From Candidatus Rokubacteria bacterium 13_1_40CM_68_15 (GTDB lineage: Bacteria; Methylomirabilota; Methylomirabilia; Rokubacteriales; CSP1-6), in assembly GCA_001917585.1 (NCBI GenBank), contig MNEG01000011.1, positions 1-32,694 of the forward strand: a DNA stretch of 32,694 nucleotides. The letters run 5' to 3'. Shown piece after piece: positions 22,181 to 30,875 of the stretch (position 1 is its first letter; the number at the start of each line of letters is the position of its first letter). The position numbers and the translations under genes were made by a program. Below the pieces are notes generated by a model that ran no database searches, had not been told where the DNA came from, and saw nothing but the letters and a program-made list of their open reading frames with translations.

Positions 22181-23028
22181 GGGAGACGCTCCCGTCGCGC
22201 CTTGATGCGCGTCAGCGCCGCCCGCAGCCCGTCGCGATCGCCTCGCTCGACCAGGCGCACCAGCTCGGCGAGGGCGGCCTGAGCGGCAGCCGTCGCGTGA
22301 ATGACGGCCGTGCGATTGGCCAGGAAGATGGCCTCCCACATGTCCACGTCGCCGGCCGCAATGCGCGTGGTGTCCTTGAAGCCACGCGCGGCCACGTCGA
22401 ACGCCGCCGGATCGAAACGCTCGACGGCATCGACCAGCGCGCACGCGACGAGATGCGGGAGATGGCTGATGGCCGCCACCGCGCGGTCGTGAGTCTCCGG
22501 ATCGAGCATCACCACGCGGCCGGCGCCCAGGCTCTCCCAGAACGCCGTCACCGTCTTCACCGCGCGTGGCTCGCTCGTGTCCGTTGGGGTGACGATGACC
22601 GTGGCGCCGCGGAACAGATCGGCGCGCGCCACGCCGTAGCCGCTCTGCTCGGATCCCGCCATGGGATGGCTGCCCACGAACGTCAGCGGGCGCTTCGTGG
22701 CCAGGCGGTGGGCGGCGGCGACGATGGCGGCCTTGGTGGAACCGACGTCGGTGATGACGGCGCTCGGGGCCGCCGCTTGCCAGACTTCTGGCAGCTGTCG
22801 CTCGATGACGCCGACGGGCGTGCCGAGCACGATCAGATCGGCGTCCTTGACGCCGTCACCGATCGCGGTGGTGACACGATCGAGCGTCCCGTCCTTCAAG
22901 GCGGCGTGGAGCCGCCCGACGTCCCGGCCGATCCCCACGATCTCGTGTGCGAGCCCCTGGGCCCGGGCGGCCTTGGCCACCGAGCCACCCAGGAGTCCGA
23001 CGCCGACGATCGCGAGGCAACCGATCAC
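22177..23028 (-). CDS. tyrA: Prephenate dehydrogenase
   Basis: This encodes 283 residues. It oxidatively decarboxylates prephenate (or arogenate) toward tyrosine. The Rossmann motif GVGLLGG is near the N-terminus, followed by DVGSTKAAIV, SHPMAGSEQSG and the catalytic-region HDRAVAAISHLPHLVA. There is no C-terminal ACT domain, so feedback control through ACT is not expected. The GTG start overlaps the hisC stop as GTGA. The frame is open further upstream, but that part lies inside hisC. Confidence 0.93.
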   Translation of the reverse strand: MIGCLAIVGVGLLGGSVAKAARAQGLAHEIVGIGRDVGRLHAALKDGTLDRVTTAIGDGVKDADLIVLGTPVGVIERQLPEVWQAAAPSAVITDVGSTKAAIVAAAHRLATKRPLTFVGSHPMAGSEQSGYGVARADLFRGATVIVTPTDTSEPRAVKTVTAFWESLGAGRVVMLDPETHDRAVAAISHLPHLVACALVDAVERFDPAAFDVAARGFKDTTRIAAGDVDMWEAIFLANRTAVIHATAAAQAALAELVRLVERGDRDGLRAALTRIKARRERLP

Positions 23029-24137
23029 GGCCCCTTCTTTCCGAGCGCCGTGCGCAGGCCCTTGATGAGCCGCCGGTTCTCCGCTGGCGTCCCCACCGTG
23101 ATGCGGAGCGTGCTTTCCATGCCGAACGCCGTCATCGGCCGCACGATGACGCCCTCGTGCAGCAGTTTCTGATAGATCTCGGCCGCGCTGCGGCCGACGT
23201 CGACCAGGATGAAGTTGGCCCGCGAGGGGACGTACTTCAGGCGGAGCGTCTTGAACTCGTCGTAGAGGAAGTGCCGGCCGGCCTCGATCATCCTCACGCA
23301 CTCGAGCACGTGGGCCTCGTCGTCGAGCGCGGCCAGCGCCGCAATCTGGCCCAGCGAATTCACGTTGAAGGGCTGACGGATGCGGTTCATCAGCGCGGTG
23401 GCGTCGGCGTCGGCCGCCGCATAGCCCACGCGCAGACCGGCCAGGCTGTTGGCCTTGGAGAACGTGCGCAGGACGATGACCTTGCGTCCCTGCTTGACGT
23501 AGGACAGCGTGTCGGGAAAGTCGGGGCCCATGGCGAACTCGATGTAGGCCTCGTCGAACACGACGATGGTGCGATCGGGCACCCGGCTCATGAACGTTTC
23601 CACCTCGTCGGCGGTGACGATTGTGGCGGTCGGATTGTTGGGATTCGCGATGAAGACCATCTTGGTCAGCGGCGTGACGGCCCGGGCCATCGCGTCGAGG
23701 TCGAGACGGTAGTCCTTGAGCATCACCATGACGCGGATGCCGCCGGCCGCCTGCACGATCATCGGGTACACGACGAACGAGGGATGCGGCACCACCGCCT
23801 CGTCTCCCGGCTTGAGGAACGTCCGCACCAGCAGCTCGATCAGCTCGTTGGAGCCGTTGCCCAGGATGACCTGATCCGACCCGACTCCGTGCTTCTTGGC
23901 CAACGCCTGGCGCAGGTAGAAACCGCTGCCGTCGGGGTACCGGTTCAGCGTGGTGAGGGCGGCCGCGAGCGCCTTCTGCACGCGGTCCGAAGGGCCCAGC
24001 GGATTCTCGTTCGAGGCGAGCTTGATGGCGTCGGTGATCCCGAGCTCACGCTCCAGCTCTTCGATCGGCTTGCCCGGTTCGTAGGGGGCGATCCCGAGGA
24101 TGTGCTCATTGGCCAGGGATTCCCACTGGGTGTGCAT
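23025..24137 (-). CDS. hisC: Histidinol-phosphate aminotransferase / aromatic aminotransferase
   Basis: This encodes 370 residues, a fold-type I PLP enzyme. LASNENPLGPS is the substrate-binding start, NPNNPTATIV and FDEAYIEF contact PLP, and the Schiff-base Lys is in RTFSKANSLAGLRVGY (about Lys226). The sequence is of the HisC2 type. Its place between pheA and tyrA suggests it transaminates aromatic keto acids as well as, or instead of, imidazole-acetol phosphate. That dual role is inference from context. Confidence 0.92.
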   Translation of the reverse strand: MHTQWESLANEHILGIAPYEPGKPIEELERELGITDAIKLASNENPLGPSDRVQKALAAALTTLNRYPDGSGFYLRQALAKKHGVGSDQVILGNGSNELIELLVRTFLKPGDEAVVPHPSFVVYPMIVQAAGGIRVMVMLKDYRLDLDAMARAVTPLTKMVFIANPNNPTATIVTADEVETFMSRVPDRTIVVFDEAYIEFAMGPDFPDTLSYVKQGRKVIVLRTFSKANSLAGLRVGYAAADADATALMNRIRQPFNVNSLGQIAALAALDDEAHVLECVRMIEAGRHFLYDEFKTLRLKYVPSRANFILVDVGRSAAEIYQKLLHEGVIVRPMTAFGMESTLRITVGTPAENRRLIKGLRTALGKKGP

Positions 24138-24146
24138 GCCCTCTCC

Positions 24147-25208
24147 TTATGCCGCGGGATACGAGCCCAGGACCTTCAGGAACAGGGTTCGCCCCTCGAT
24201 CTCGTTCAAGGCTGCCGCCACGGTCGGCGTGTCGCGGTGGCCTTCGAAGTCCAGAAATGTGACGAACTCCCACGGCCGGCTCTTGGCCGGCCGCGTCTCG
24301 AGCTTGATCAGGTTGATGCCTCGGCGCGCGAACGGCTCCAGGATGCGGTAGAGGACGCCGGGCTCGTTGCGCATCGCGAACAGGATGGACGTCTTGTCCC
24401 GCGTGCTGGGGCCGACGGCTCGGCGCCCGATCACCAGGAATCGGGTGGCGTTGTGAGGATTGTCCTCGATCCGTGGCCGCAGCACCCGCACGCCGTAGAG
24501 CTCCCCGGCCAGCTCGGAGGCAATGGCGGCGAGGGTGACGTCGCCCGCGGCCTGCTCGGCGGCAGCGGCGGTGGACGTCACGTCCTGGGTCGGCACGTCG
24601 GGCAAATTCTGGGCGAGCCAGCTCCGGCACTGGGCCAGCGCCTGGGGATGCGAGACCACCAGCTTGATCTCGGACAGCTCGCGCGCCTGCGACAGCAGGT
24701 GCTGGCTGACGTTCAGGTAGGCCTCGCCGCAGATCAGCGCGTCGGAGTCGACGAGGCGATCGAGCGTGATGTTGACAGCGCCCTCCGTGGAGTTCTCCAC
24801 CGGCACCACGCCGTACTCCACCCGGGCATGCTCGACGTCCTCGAAGACGTCGGCCACCGACCGGGACGGAGCGTAGGCGGCACCGCTACCGAAGTGCTGG
24901 AGCGCCGCCTGATGCGTGAACGTCGCCCGCGGTCCGAGAAAGGCGACCGAGATGGGACGCTCGAGCGCCCGGCAGCCCGACAGGATCTCGCGCCATATCG
25001 CACGGATCGACGCCGCCGGCAACGGCCCGCCGCTGGCAACGGACAGGCGACTGACGATCTCGGCCTCGCGGTCGGGGGCATACGACGGCAGATCCTGCCG
25101 TCGCTTGAGGTCTCCGATCTGGAGGGCGGCCTCGGCTCGCTGGTTGAGGAGGTGGAGGATTTGGTTGTCTAGGTCATTGATCCTGGATCGCCAATCGTCC
25201 AGGTTCAT
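24147..25208 (-). CDS. pheA: Bifunctional chorismate mutase / prephenate dehydratase
   Basis: This encodes 353 residues in three parts. An AroQ-type mutase helix bundle (LDNQILHLLNQRAEAALQI ... DREAEIVSRL) covers residues 1-85. The dehydratase domain has GPRATFTHQAA, VVPVENSTEGAVN and TRFLVIGR. The ACT domain has GVLYRILEPFARRGINLIK and the Phe-binding ESRP-like segment AKSRPWEFVTFLDF. The product, phenylpyruvate, goes to the aminotransferase encoded next. Phenylalanine feedback through ACT is expected. It lies 39 bases after rluB, which leaves room for a promoter, though none is obvious. Confidence 0.95.
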   Translation of the reverse strand: MNLDDWRSRINDLDNQILHLLNQRAEAALQIGDLKRRQDLPSYAPDREAEIVSRLSVASGGPLPAASIRAIWREILSGCRALERPISVAFLGPRATFTHQAALQHFGSGAAYAPSRSVADVFEDVEHARVEYGVVPVENSTEGAVNITLDRLVDSDALICGEAYLNVSQHLLSQARELSEIKLVVSHPQALAQCRSWLAQNLPDVPTQDVTSTAAAAEQAAGDVTLAAIASELAGELYGVRVLRPRIEDNPHNATRFLVIGRRAVGPSTRDKTSILFAMRNEPGVLYRILEPFARRGINLIKLETRPAKSRPWEFVTFLDFEGHRDTPTVAAALNEIEGRTLFLKVLGSYPAA

Positions 25209-25247
25209 ACGGACTCCTGACTGCTCTTCGCTTGCGAATACTGCAGA

Positions 25248-26021
25248 TTATAGGCCATCGCGCGCGCACGGCGCAAGCGTGCGACGCTCGCCAGGAGGAG
25301 GCGCCGACGCGGCGGCCCGCAGCGCCCGCACTTCGGCCGCCGTCAGCGAGCGCCAGGAGCCCACGCGAAGCCGGCCGAGCGCGATCGGCCCGAAGCCAAC
25401 GCGTCGCAGACGGCGCACCGGATGACCGAGCGCCTCGCAGTAGCGCTTGACCTCGTGCTTGCGGCCCTCGCCAAACGTCAGGTGGAGCCGGCTGCCCTCG
25501 GCACTCGTGCGCTCGAGGCTCACGGCGAGCGGAACGGCCGGGCCGTCTTCGAGCGTTACGCCACGTCGCCACCGCTCGAGGTCGGTCCGCCGCACGCTGC
25601 CGGCGACGTCCGCCTCGTACAGCCGCGGGAGTCCGTAGCGGGGATGTAGCAGTCGGTGCGTGAGGGCGCCGTCGTTGGTGAGCACCAGGGCGCCCTCGAC
25701 GTCCACGTCGAGCCGGCCCACCGGGAAGAGCCGCGCGTGGGACCGAACGAGGTCCGTCACCACGGGGCGGCCGTCGGGGTCGCTGCGTGCGGTCAGATAG
25801 CCGCGAGGCTTGTTGAGGAGGACATATTGCTTGGTCTCGGCCGCCGGCAGCGCACGGCCGTCGACGGTGATGTGATCGCGATCGGGGTCGGCGACGGTCC
25901 CGGCCTCGTGGACGACGTCGCCGTTGATGGCGACGCGCCCCTCGAGGATGAGGCGATCAGCTCCTCGCCGTGACGTCAGCCCCGCCTGGGCCAGGATCTT
26001 GTTCAGCCTGAGCTTGGCCAT
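25248..26021 (-). CDS. rluB: 23S rRNA pseudouridine synthase (RluB/RsuA family)
   Basis: This encodes 257 residues. The N-terminal S4 RNA-binding domain is LRLNKILAQAGLTSRRGADR. The catalytic domain has LLNKPRGYLTARSDPDG and the catalytic Asp in GRLDVDVEGALVLTNDG, then EGRKHEVKRYCEALGHPV. The usual Thr of GRLD-x-x-T is Val here (DVDVEG), a mild oddity. It begins 65 bases inside the scpB end; the S4 domain leaves no later start, so the overlap looks real. The position after scpAB is typical. Confidence 0.92.
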   Translation of the reverse strand: MAKLRLNKILAQAGLTSRRGADRLILEGRVAINGDVVHEAGTVADPDRDHITVDGRALPAAETKQYVLLNKPRGYLTARSDPDGRPVVTDLVRSHARLFPVGRLDVDVEGALVLTNDGALTHRLLHPRYGLPRLYEADVAGSVRRTDLERWRRGVTLEDGPAVPLAVSLERTSAEGSRLHLTFGEGRKHEVKRYCEALGHPVRRLRRVGFGPIALGRLRVGSWRSLTAAEVRALRAAASAPPPGERRTLAPCARDGL

Positions 26022-26559
26022 TGGGGGCGACGCCCACCTCCGGGATCACCAGCTCGCCTTCCACCTTCGGCAGATCGTTGAGGTCGCGCAGACCGAACGC
26101 CACGAGGAACTCGCGCGTCGTCTCGTAGAGGAACGGCCGGCCCGGCGCTTCCTTGCGGCCGGCGACGCGGAGGAGCCGGCGCTCGAGGAGGCTGTCGAGC
26201 ACGCCCTCGGAGTTGACGCCTCGCACGGCGTCGACCTCCGGGCGGGACACCGGCTGACGGTACGCGATGATGGCCAGCGTCTCCAGCGCGGGCCGCGACA
26301 GCCGCGCTTTCGTACGCGTCTTGGCCAGGCGCATGAGCCAGGGCGCGATCTGCGGGCGCGTCACCATGCGGTAACCGCCGCCGACCTCGACGACCGCGAG
26401 CGCGCGGTCCTCCTTCTCGTAGCGGACGCGAAGCTCGTCCACGAGTGCGCGCGCCTCGTCGGTGTCGCCGAGCTCGAGGACCTCGCGGATGCGCTCGGCT
26501 TCGAGGGGAGTGTCGGAGGCGAAGAGCAGGGCCTCGACGACGTCAGTGGGAGTCGGCAA
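25957..26559 (-). CDS. scpB: Segregation and condensation protein B
   Basis: This encodes 200 residues from a TTG start at 26559 preceded by AGGGAGGG; the longer ATG start at 26619 would run deep into scpA. It contains two winged-helix domains: VVEALLFASDTPLEAERIRE, then SRPALETLAIIAYRQPVSRPE and VDAVRGVNSEGVLDSLLERR. ScpB dimers bind ScpA and Smc in the bacterial condensin complex. It overlaps scpA by 17 bases and rluB by 65. Confidence 0.92.
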   Translation of the reverse strand: MPTPTDVVEALLFASDTPLEAERIREVLELGDTDEARALVDELRVRYEKEDRALAVVEVGGGYRMVTRPQIAPWLMRLAKTRTKARLSRPALETLAIIAYRQPVSRPEVDAVRGVNSEGVLDSLLERRLLRVAGRKEAPGRPFLYETTREFLVAFGLRDLNDLPKVEGELVIPEVGVAPNGQAQAEQDPGPGGADVTARS

Positions 26560-27361
26560 CGGTGGTCCCTCCCTGAAGGTCGGAATCGGCAGTGAGCGGG
26601 ACGTTGTCCCCCGGGCCATCTTCGCGGCGCTCGATGACGATGTCGCCGAACAGCTCGGTCTGCTGCGTACGGATGCGGCCGAGCCTCACCAGCTCGAGCA
26701 CGGCCAGCAGCGTGACGACGATCTCGGGCCGTCGCCGCTCGCCGCCCGTGAGCGAGGAGAACAGCAGCGACCAGGTATCGCGCAGAACCGTCAGGATCTC
26801 CGTCATGCGCTCCAGCAGCGACATCGGCTCGGGCTGCACCTCGCGCGGGCGTCGACGCGCCTGCTCGCTGATGAGGCGCTTGATCGCCCGCTCGAGCTGA
26901 TGGACGGACAGGTCCTCGAGCGGCACGTCGTCGGGCGGTGGGAGCTCGCTGCCCGTGCGGCCCCAGACGAGGGCCTGCTGGGCTTCCTGCTCGGCCAGCC
27001 ACGACCCGAGGACCTTGATCCTCGCGTACTCGCGCAGACGCTCCTCCAGCTCGTGGCGGAGTGCCTCGCCCTCCTCGTCGAGTTGCTCGTCGTTCTCGTC
27101 GGGCGGGACGAGAAGCTTCGACTTGAGGTAGATCAGCGTCGCTGCCATGACCAGATAGGCGCCGGCGGTCTCGAGATCCTGGAACTCCAGCGCCTCGAGG
27201 TGAGCCAGGTACTGATCGGTGATGGCGCGGACGGGCAGCGCGGCGAGATCGATTTCGTTGGTGCGGCAGAGGTGCAGCAAGAGGTCGAGCGGGCCCTCGA
27301 ACTGCCCGACGCGAAGCGTGAGGAGGTTGCTGCTCGGACTCTCGCTCGACGCCGTCGTCAC
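26543..27361 (-). CDS. scpA: Segregation and condensation protein A
   Basis: This encodes 272 residues. ScpA is the kleisin that bridges the Smc heads. The N-terminal helix motif FEGPLDLLLHLCRTNEIDL, followed by ITDQYLAHLEAL and LVMAATLIYLKSKLLVP, is diagnostic. The C-terminal winged helix is EIVVTLLAVLELVRLGRI. The GTG start at 27361 overlaps the trpS stop as GTGA. Confidence 0.93.
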   Translation of the reverse strand: MTTASSESPSSNLLTLRVGQFEGPLDLLLHLCRTNEIDLAALPVRAITDQYLAHLEALEFQDLETAGAYLVMAATLIYLKSKLLVPPDENDEQLDEEGEALRHELEERLREYARIKVLGSWLAEQEAQQALVWGRTGSELPPPDDVPLEDLSVHQLERAIKRLISEQARRRPREVQPEPMSLLERMTEILTVLRDTWSLLFSSLTGGERRRPEIVVTLLAVLELVRLGRIRTQQTELFGDIVIERREDGPGDNVPLTADSDLQGGTTVADSH

Positions 27362-28347
27362 GGCGTGAGCGGCACCACTCGCCGCACGTCGTCCATCGTG
27401 GCCTCCGCCACCCTGCGCGCCCGGGCCGAGCCGGACTTTAGAATGTCGACGATGCGGTCCGGCTTCTCGGCGAATGCCTGGCGCCGCTCGCGGATCGGCG
27501 CCAGTGCCGGCTCCAGGTAGCGCAGCAGCACGTCCTTGCAGTCGAGGCAGCCGATACCCGCGGTCCGGCAGCCCGTCGCACAGTACTCGCGGTCGAGGCC
27601 CGGCGTGAAGATCCGATGCAAGTCGAAGACGGGACACACGTCCGGATTGCCGGGATCGCTGCGCCGCTTGCGCGCGGGATCGGTCACCATCGTGCGGATC
27701 TTCTGCCTGACCGTCTCCGGCGGATCCGAGAGGTAGACGGCGTTGCCGTACGACTTCGACATCTTGCGGCCGTCGGTGCCGGGAACCTTGGGGATCTCGG
27801 TCAGCTTGGCCTGCGGTTCCGGGAACACCTCGGCAAAGATGTTGTTGAAGCGGCGCGCGACCTCGCGCGTGAGCTCGACGTGCGGCACCTGATCGATGCC
27901 GACCGGTACCCAGGCCGGCTTGTACATCAAGATGTCGGCCGCCTGGAGCAGCGGGTAGCCGAGCAGGCCATAGGATGGTGACTCCAGACCGAGCTGCTCG
28001 ACCATCTCCTTGTACGTCGGCACGCGCTCGAGCCACGTCACCGGCGTCACCATCGAGAAGAGCAGGTGGAGCTCGGCGTGCTCGGGCACCAGCGACTGGA
28101 TGAACAGCGTCGAGCGCTCGGGGTCGAGACCGGCGCCGAGCCAGTCGGCGACCATCTCGATCGTGTTCGCGGGAACCTCGGCTACGTTCTCGGCACCCGT
28201 CGTCAGCGCGTGCCAGTTGGCGACGAAGAAGAAGCAGTCGAACTCGTCCTGCATCCGGACCCAGTTGTCGAGCGCGCCGAGGTAGTTGCCGAGGTGAAGC
28301 TTACCGGTCGGCCGCATTCCTGAGAGCACTCGCGTCCGCGTCTTCAT
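27358..28347 (-). CDS. trpS: Tryptophanyl-tRNA synthetase with a four-Cys motif
   Basis: This encodes 329 residues, a class I synthetase. The HIGH-type motif is KLHLGNY (residues 16-22) and the KMSKS loop is GRKMSKSYGN (about residue 203). Before the C-terminal helices lies Cys238-x21-Cys260-x6-Cys267-x2-Cys270, very close to the C-x22-C-x6-C-x2-C site that binds a [4Fe-4S] cluster in Thermotoga maritima TrpRS. An iron-sulfur cluster near the anticodon-binding end is therefore likely, by family knowledge. The ATG overlaps the upstream stop as ATGA. Confidence 0.95.
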   Translation of the reverse strand: MKTRTRVLSGMRPTGKLHLGNYLGALDNWVRMQDEFDCFFFVANWHALTTGAENVAEVPANTIEMVADWLGAGLDPERSTLFIQSLVPEHAELHLLFSMVTPVTWLERVPTYKEMVEQLGLESPSYGLLGYPLLQAADILMYKPAWVPVGIDQVPHVELTREVARRFNNIFAEVFPEPQAKLTEIPKVPGTDGRKMSKSYGNAVYLSDPPETVRQKIRTMVTDPARKRRSDPGNPDVCPVFDLHRIFTPGLDREYCATGCRTAGIGCLDCKDVLLRYLEPALAPIRERRQAFAEKPDRIVDILKSGSARARRVAEATMDDVRRVVPLTP

Positions 28348-29105
28348 CGCGCGCGCGTGGCCTCCCAGACCCTGGCCGTACGCATGAACACATAGTACGC
28401 GTAGAGTGCGGCCAGAAGAAGCCCTTTGCGCCCGTCGAGGAAGCCGCGCTGCGCGACGTACATCGACAGGAAGCGGCCGAGCGGGCGCAGCACGAGCTCG
28501 CGGGCGCGCGCCCGTCCCCCGCCCCGTACCAGCTCCCGGGCCGCCAGCGCCGAATAGCGGTTGGCGCGGTCGAAGAAGTCCGACACACCGTCGTAGCTGC
28601 GGTGCACGAGGTGACCACTGAGACGGGCCACGCTGCCGTCCACCTCCACCGACTCGTGGACGTCGCGGTCGAGGAAGCGCCCGCGGCCGCGGCGGAACAG
28701 GCGGACCTGCCAGTCCGGATAGAGCCCGCCGTGGCGGATCCACTGTCCGAGAAAGACGTTGCGGCGGGGCACCGCGTAGCCGTCGGCACCGGCGGCGGCA
28801 ATGAGGACCTTCGAGATCTCGTCGCGAAGCTCCGGTGACGCTTCCTCGTCGGCGTCGAGCGAGAGCAGCCACGTGCCGGTAGCCTGCTCGAGGGCGAAAT
28901 TCTTCTGGGCGGCGAACCCCGGCCACGGCCGCACGACGACGTGCTCGGTGAACTCCCGCGCGATCTGCACGGTCTTGTCCTGCGACTCGGCGTCCACGAC
29001 GACGATCTCGTCGGCCCAGGCCACGCTCTCCAGGCACGCCCGGAGCCGGGCCTCCTCGTTGAGGGCGATGACGACGGCGGACAGCCGCGGTCTCACGGGC
29101 GTCAT
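28344..29105 (-). CDS. Family 2 glycosyltransferase (WaaE/KdtX-like)
   Basis: This encodes 253 residues. The GT-A nucleotide-sugar fold is seen in SAVVIALNEEARLRACLES, DEIVVVDAESQDKT and WLLSLDADEEASPEL, the last giving the metal-binding DxD. The middle (YPDWQVRLFRRGRGRF and VHESVEVDG) fits the WaaE/KdtX group, which adds a sugar to the LPS inner core. Its place after the heptosyltransferase supports that role. The acceptor and sugar are unknown. The ATG overlaps the heptosyltransferase stop as ATGA. Confidence 0.87.
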   Translation of the reverse strand: MTPVRPRLSAVVIALNEEARLRACLESVAWADEIVVVDAESQDKTVQIAREFTEHVVVRPWPGFAAQKNFALEQATGTWLLSLDADEEASPELRDEISKVLIAAAGADGYAVPRRNVFLGQWIRHGGLYPDWQVRLFRRGRGRFLDRDVHESVEVDGSVARLSGHLVHRSYDGVSDFFDRANRYSALAARELVRGGGRARARELVLRPLGRFLSMYVAQRGFLDGRKGLLLAALYAYYVFMRTARVWEATRAR

Positions 29106-30103
29106 CCGAGAAGCTCGCGCGCCGCCGCCGCGACGGCGTCGACGTCCAGCGTCTCGACCCGGCCGTCCGGCGCCTGGAGCGTCCGGTGCCCGGCCCCGTA
29201 GGGCCCGTTGCGCTCGGCACGCGTGGGGCCATAGAGGCCGACGCACGGCGTCCCCAGCGCGGCGGCGAGATGGAGCGGCCCTGTATCGGCGGCGACCACG
29301 ACGCCAGCCCGGCGGAGCAGCGCGATGAGAGCGAGCAGATCCGTGCGCGGAGCCAGCAAGACGTGTGGGCCGCCGACGGCGGCGATCGCTTCAGCGACGG
29401 CCTCCTCGCCCGGGCCCCACACCACGATGACACGCGAGCCGCCCCCGGCGCTCAGCGCACCGGCGAGAGCACGGAACCGCTCGATGGGCCAGCGCTTCTC
29501 GGCTCGTCCTGCCCCCGGATTGAGAACGACGACCCGGTTGCGCGGCTTCAGCCCGGCCGCCGCGAAGAACTCGTCCATGCGCGCCTCGGCAGCGGGATCG
29601 GACGGCAGCCGAAATTCGAGCACGCGGCCGTCGATGCCGAGGGCATCGACGAGCGACAGATACTGGTCGACGATGTGCGGGGCGTGGGCGGGCGGCGTCA
29701 CGCGCCGGTTCGTCGCCAGCACGCTCAATCGCTCCCGACACCAGCCCGCGTCGAAGCCGATCCGGAGCGGTGCCCGCGTGAGGCCGACGAGGAGACCGCT
29801 CTTGATCAAGCCCTGTAGATCGAGGGCCACGTCGAATCGCGCCGCGCGGAGCTGGCGACGCACCGCGAGGATACCGCGCGCGCTCTCGACCAGCTCGCCC
29901 GGCGTGCGCGAGCGTCGCCAGCGCCGGGTATCGACGGTGATGACGCGCTCGAGCCCGGGATGACCCGCGAGGACGGCCCCTTCGCGCCGCTCGACGATCC
30001 AGGTGATACGCGCCTGGGGAAGCCGCGCCCGCAGCGTCGCTGCCACCGGCAGCGCGTGAACGACGTCACCGAGCGAGGAAAGCTTGACGAGGGCGACGTT
30101 CAC
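29102..30103 (-). CDS. waaC: LPS heptosyltransferase (WaaC-like, GT9)
   Basis: This encodes 333 residues from GTG at 30103. It is a GT-B fold, family 9 enzyme. Motifs: [17 protein letters not shown] at the start, [19 protein letters not shown], then [15 protein letters not shown] and [23 protein letters not shown] in the ADP-heptose-binding half. The opening and the VDTRRWRRS segment favour heptosyltransferase I, but II or III cannot be excluded. It would transfer ADP-heptose made by the adjacent gmhB and rfaE genes onto the Kdo-lipid A core. The GTG overlaps the rfaE2 stop as GTGA. Confidence 0.87.
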   Translation of the reverse strand: MNVALVKLSSLGDVVHALPVAATLRARLPQARITWIVERREGAVLAGHPGLERVITVDTRRWRRSRTPGELVESARGILAVRRQLRAARFDVALDLQGLIKSGLLVGLTRAPLRIGFDAGWCRERLSVLATNRRVTPPAHAPHIVDQYLSLVDALGIDGRVLEFRLPSDPAAEARMDEFFAAAGLKPRNRVVVLNPGAGRAEKRWPIERFRALAGALSAGGGSRVIVVWGPGEEAVAEAIAAVGGPHVLLAPRTDLLALIALLRRAGVVVAADTGPLHLAAALGTPCVGLYGPTRAERNGPYGAGHRTLQAPDGRVETLDVDAVAAAARELLG

Positions 30104-30564
30104 CTGAAACGCTCGCGGATCACGGCGATGAGGTCGCGTGTGGAGTGATCCTTGGGATCTCCGGTGATGGCGACCTCGGCCCCGATGGCGCGGGCGGCCG
30201 CCCGCTCCGGAACCGAGTCGGCCGTGTAATCGGTGCCCTTGGCGTGCACGTGCGGGCGCAGCCGAGTCACCAGACGGTCGGCGGTGTCCTCGTCGAAGAC
30301 GACCACGTGATCCACCGCCCGCAGGGCTCCCACGATCTCGGCGCGCTCGGCGGCCGGCAGGAGTGGGCGCCCCTGGCCTTTGAGCCGGCTCACGGCAGCG
30401 TCCCCGTTCAGTCCCACGAACAGGACGTCGCCGAGCCGGCGCGCCCCTTCCAGATAGCGCACGTGCCCGACGTGCAGCAGATCGAAGCACCCGTTGGCGA
30501 GAACAATGCGCTTGCCATCGGCCCGCAGCCGCTCGGCAAGCTTTGCGGCATTTTCGATGTCCAT
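30100..30564 (-). CDS. rfaE2: D-glycero-beta-D-manno-heptose 1-phosphate adenylyltransferase
   Basis: This encodes 154 residues, equivalent to the C-terminal domain of E. coli HldE as a separate protein. The nucleotidyltransferase motif [19 protein letters not shown] carries the HxGH site, followed by [13 protein letters not shown] and the conserved end [17 protein letters not shown]. It forms ADP-heptose from heptose 1-phosphate. The matching kinase (rfaE1) is upstream, separated by about 300 bases of repeats. Confidence 0.93.
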   Translation of the reverse strand: MDIENAAKLAERLRADGKRIVLANGCFDLLHVGHVRYLEGARRLGDVLFVGLNGDAAVSRLKGQGRPLLPAAERAEIVGALRAVDHVVVFDEDTADRLVTRLRPHVHAKGTDYTADSVPERAAARAIGAEVAITGDPKDHSTRDLIAVIRERFR

Positions 30565-30570
30565 GGGTTG

Positions 30571-30875
30571 GCCTCGCGACTGCCGGGATCAGTTCCCAGG
30601 CTCGCCTCGGGCGCGGGGCCCCAGCCCCAGCCGCCCTGCGGCTCGCACGACGGCCCGCTCGCGTCGCTCAGCTCGCACTATTCCGAATCCAAGGCTCGCC
30701 TCGCGACTGCCGGGATCAGTTCCCAGGCTCGCCTCGGGCGCGGGGCCCCAGCCCCAACCTCCCTGCGGCTCGCACGACGGCCCGCTCAGGTCGCTCAGCT
30801 CGCACCATTCTGAATCCATAGGCTCGCCTCGCGACTGGCGGGGCCCAGCCCGCCCAGGTCGCTCAGCTCGCACTG
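30571..30875. repeat. Tandem repeat array between rfaE1 and rfaE2 (127-bp unit)
   Basis: Two nearly identical units (30571-30697 and 30698-30825) are followed by a third (30826-30875) that has lost its middle. On the minus strand each full unit holds GTGCGAGCTGAGCGAC, then GTGCGAGCCGCAGG, a G/C-rich core with GGGGCCCC, CCGAGGCGAGC, GGGAACTGATCCC and a final GCGAGGC. The third unit supplies the last codons and the stop of rfaE1 (AGT GCG AGC TGA). No gene is recognised in the stretch. Short pieces are shared with the aroA-cmk repeats. Confidence 0.88.

Noticed and set aside
22947-25172. Long plus-strand open frame of 741 codons opposite hisC and pheA
   Set aside because: It is a mirror frame of well-identified genes, with composition typical of antisense translation.
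30571-30875. CRISPR array as explanation of the repeats
   Set aside because: The units are 127 bases with almost identical content and no unique spacers between short repeats, and no cas gene is near.
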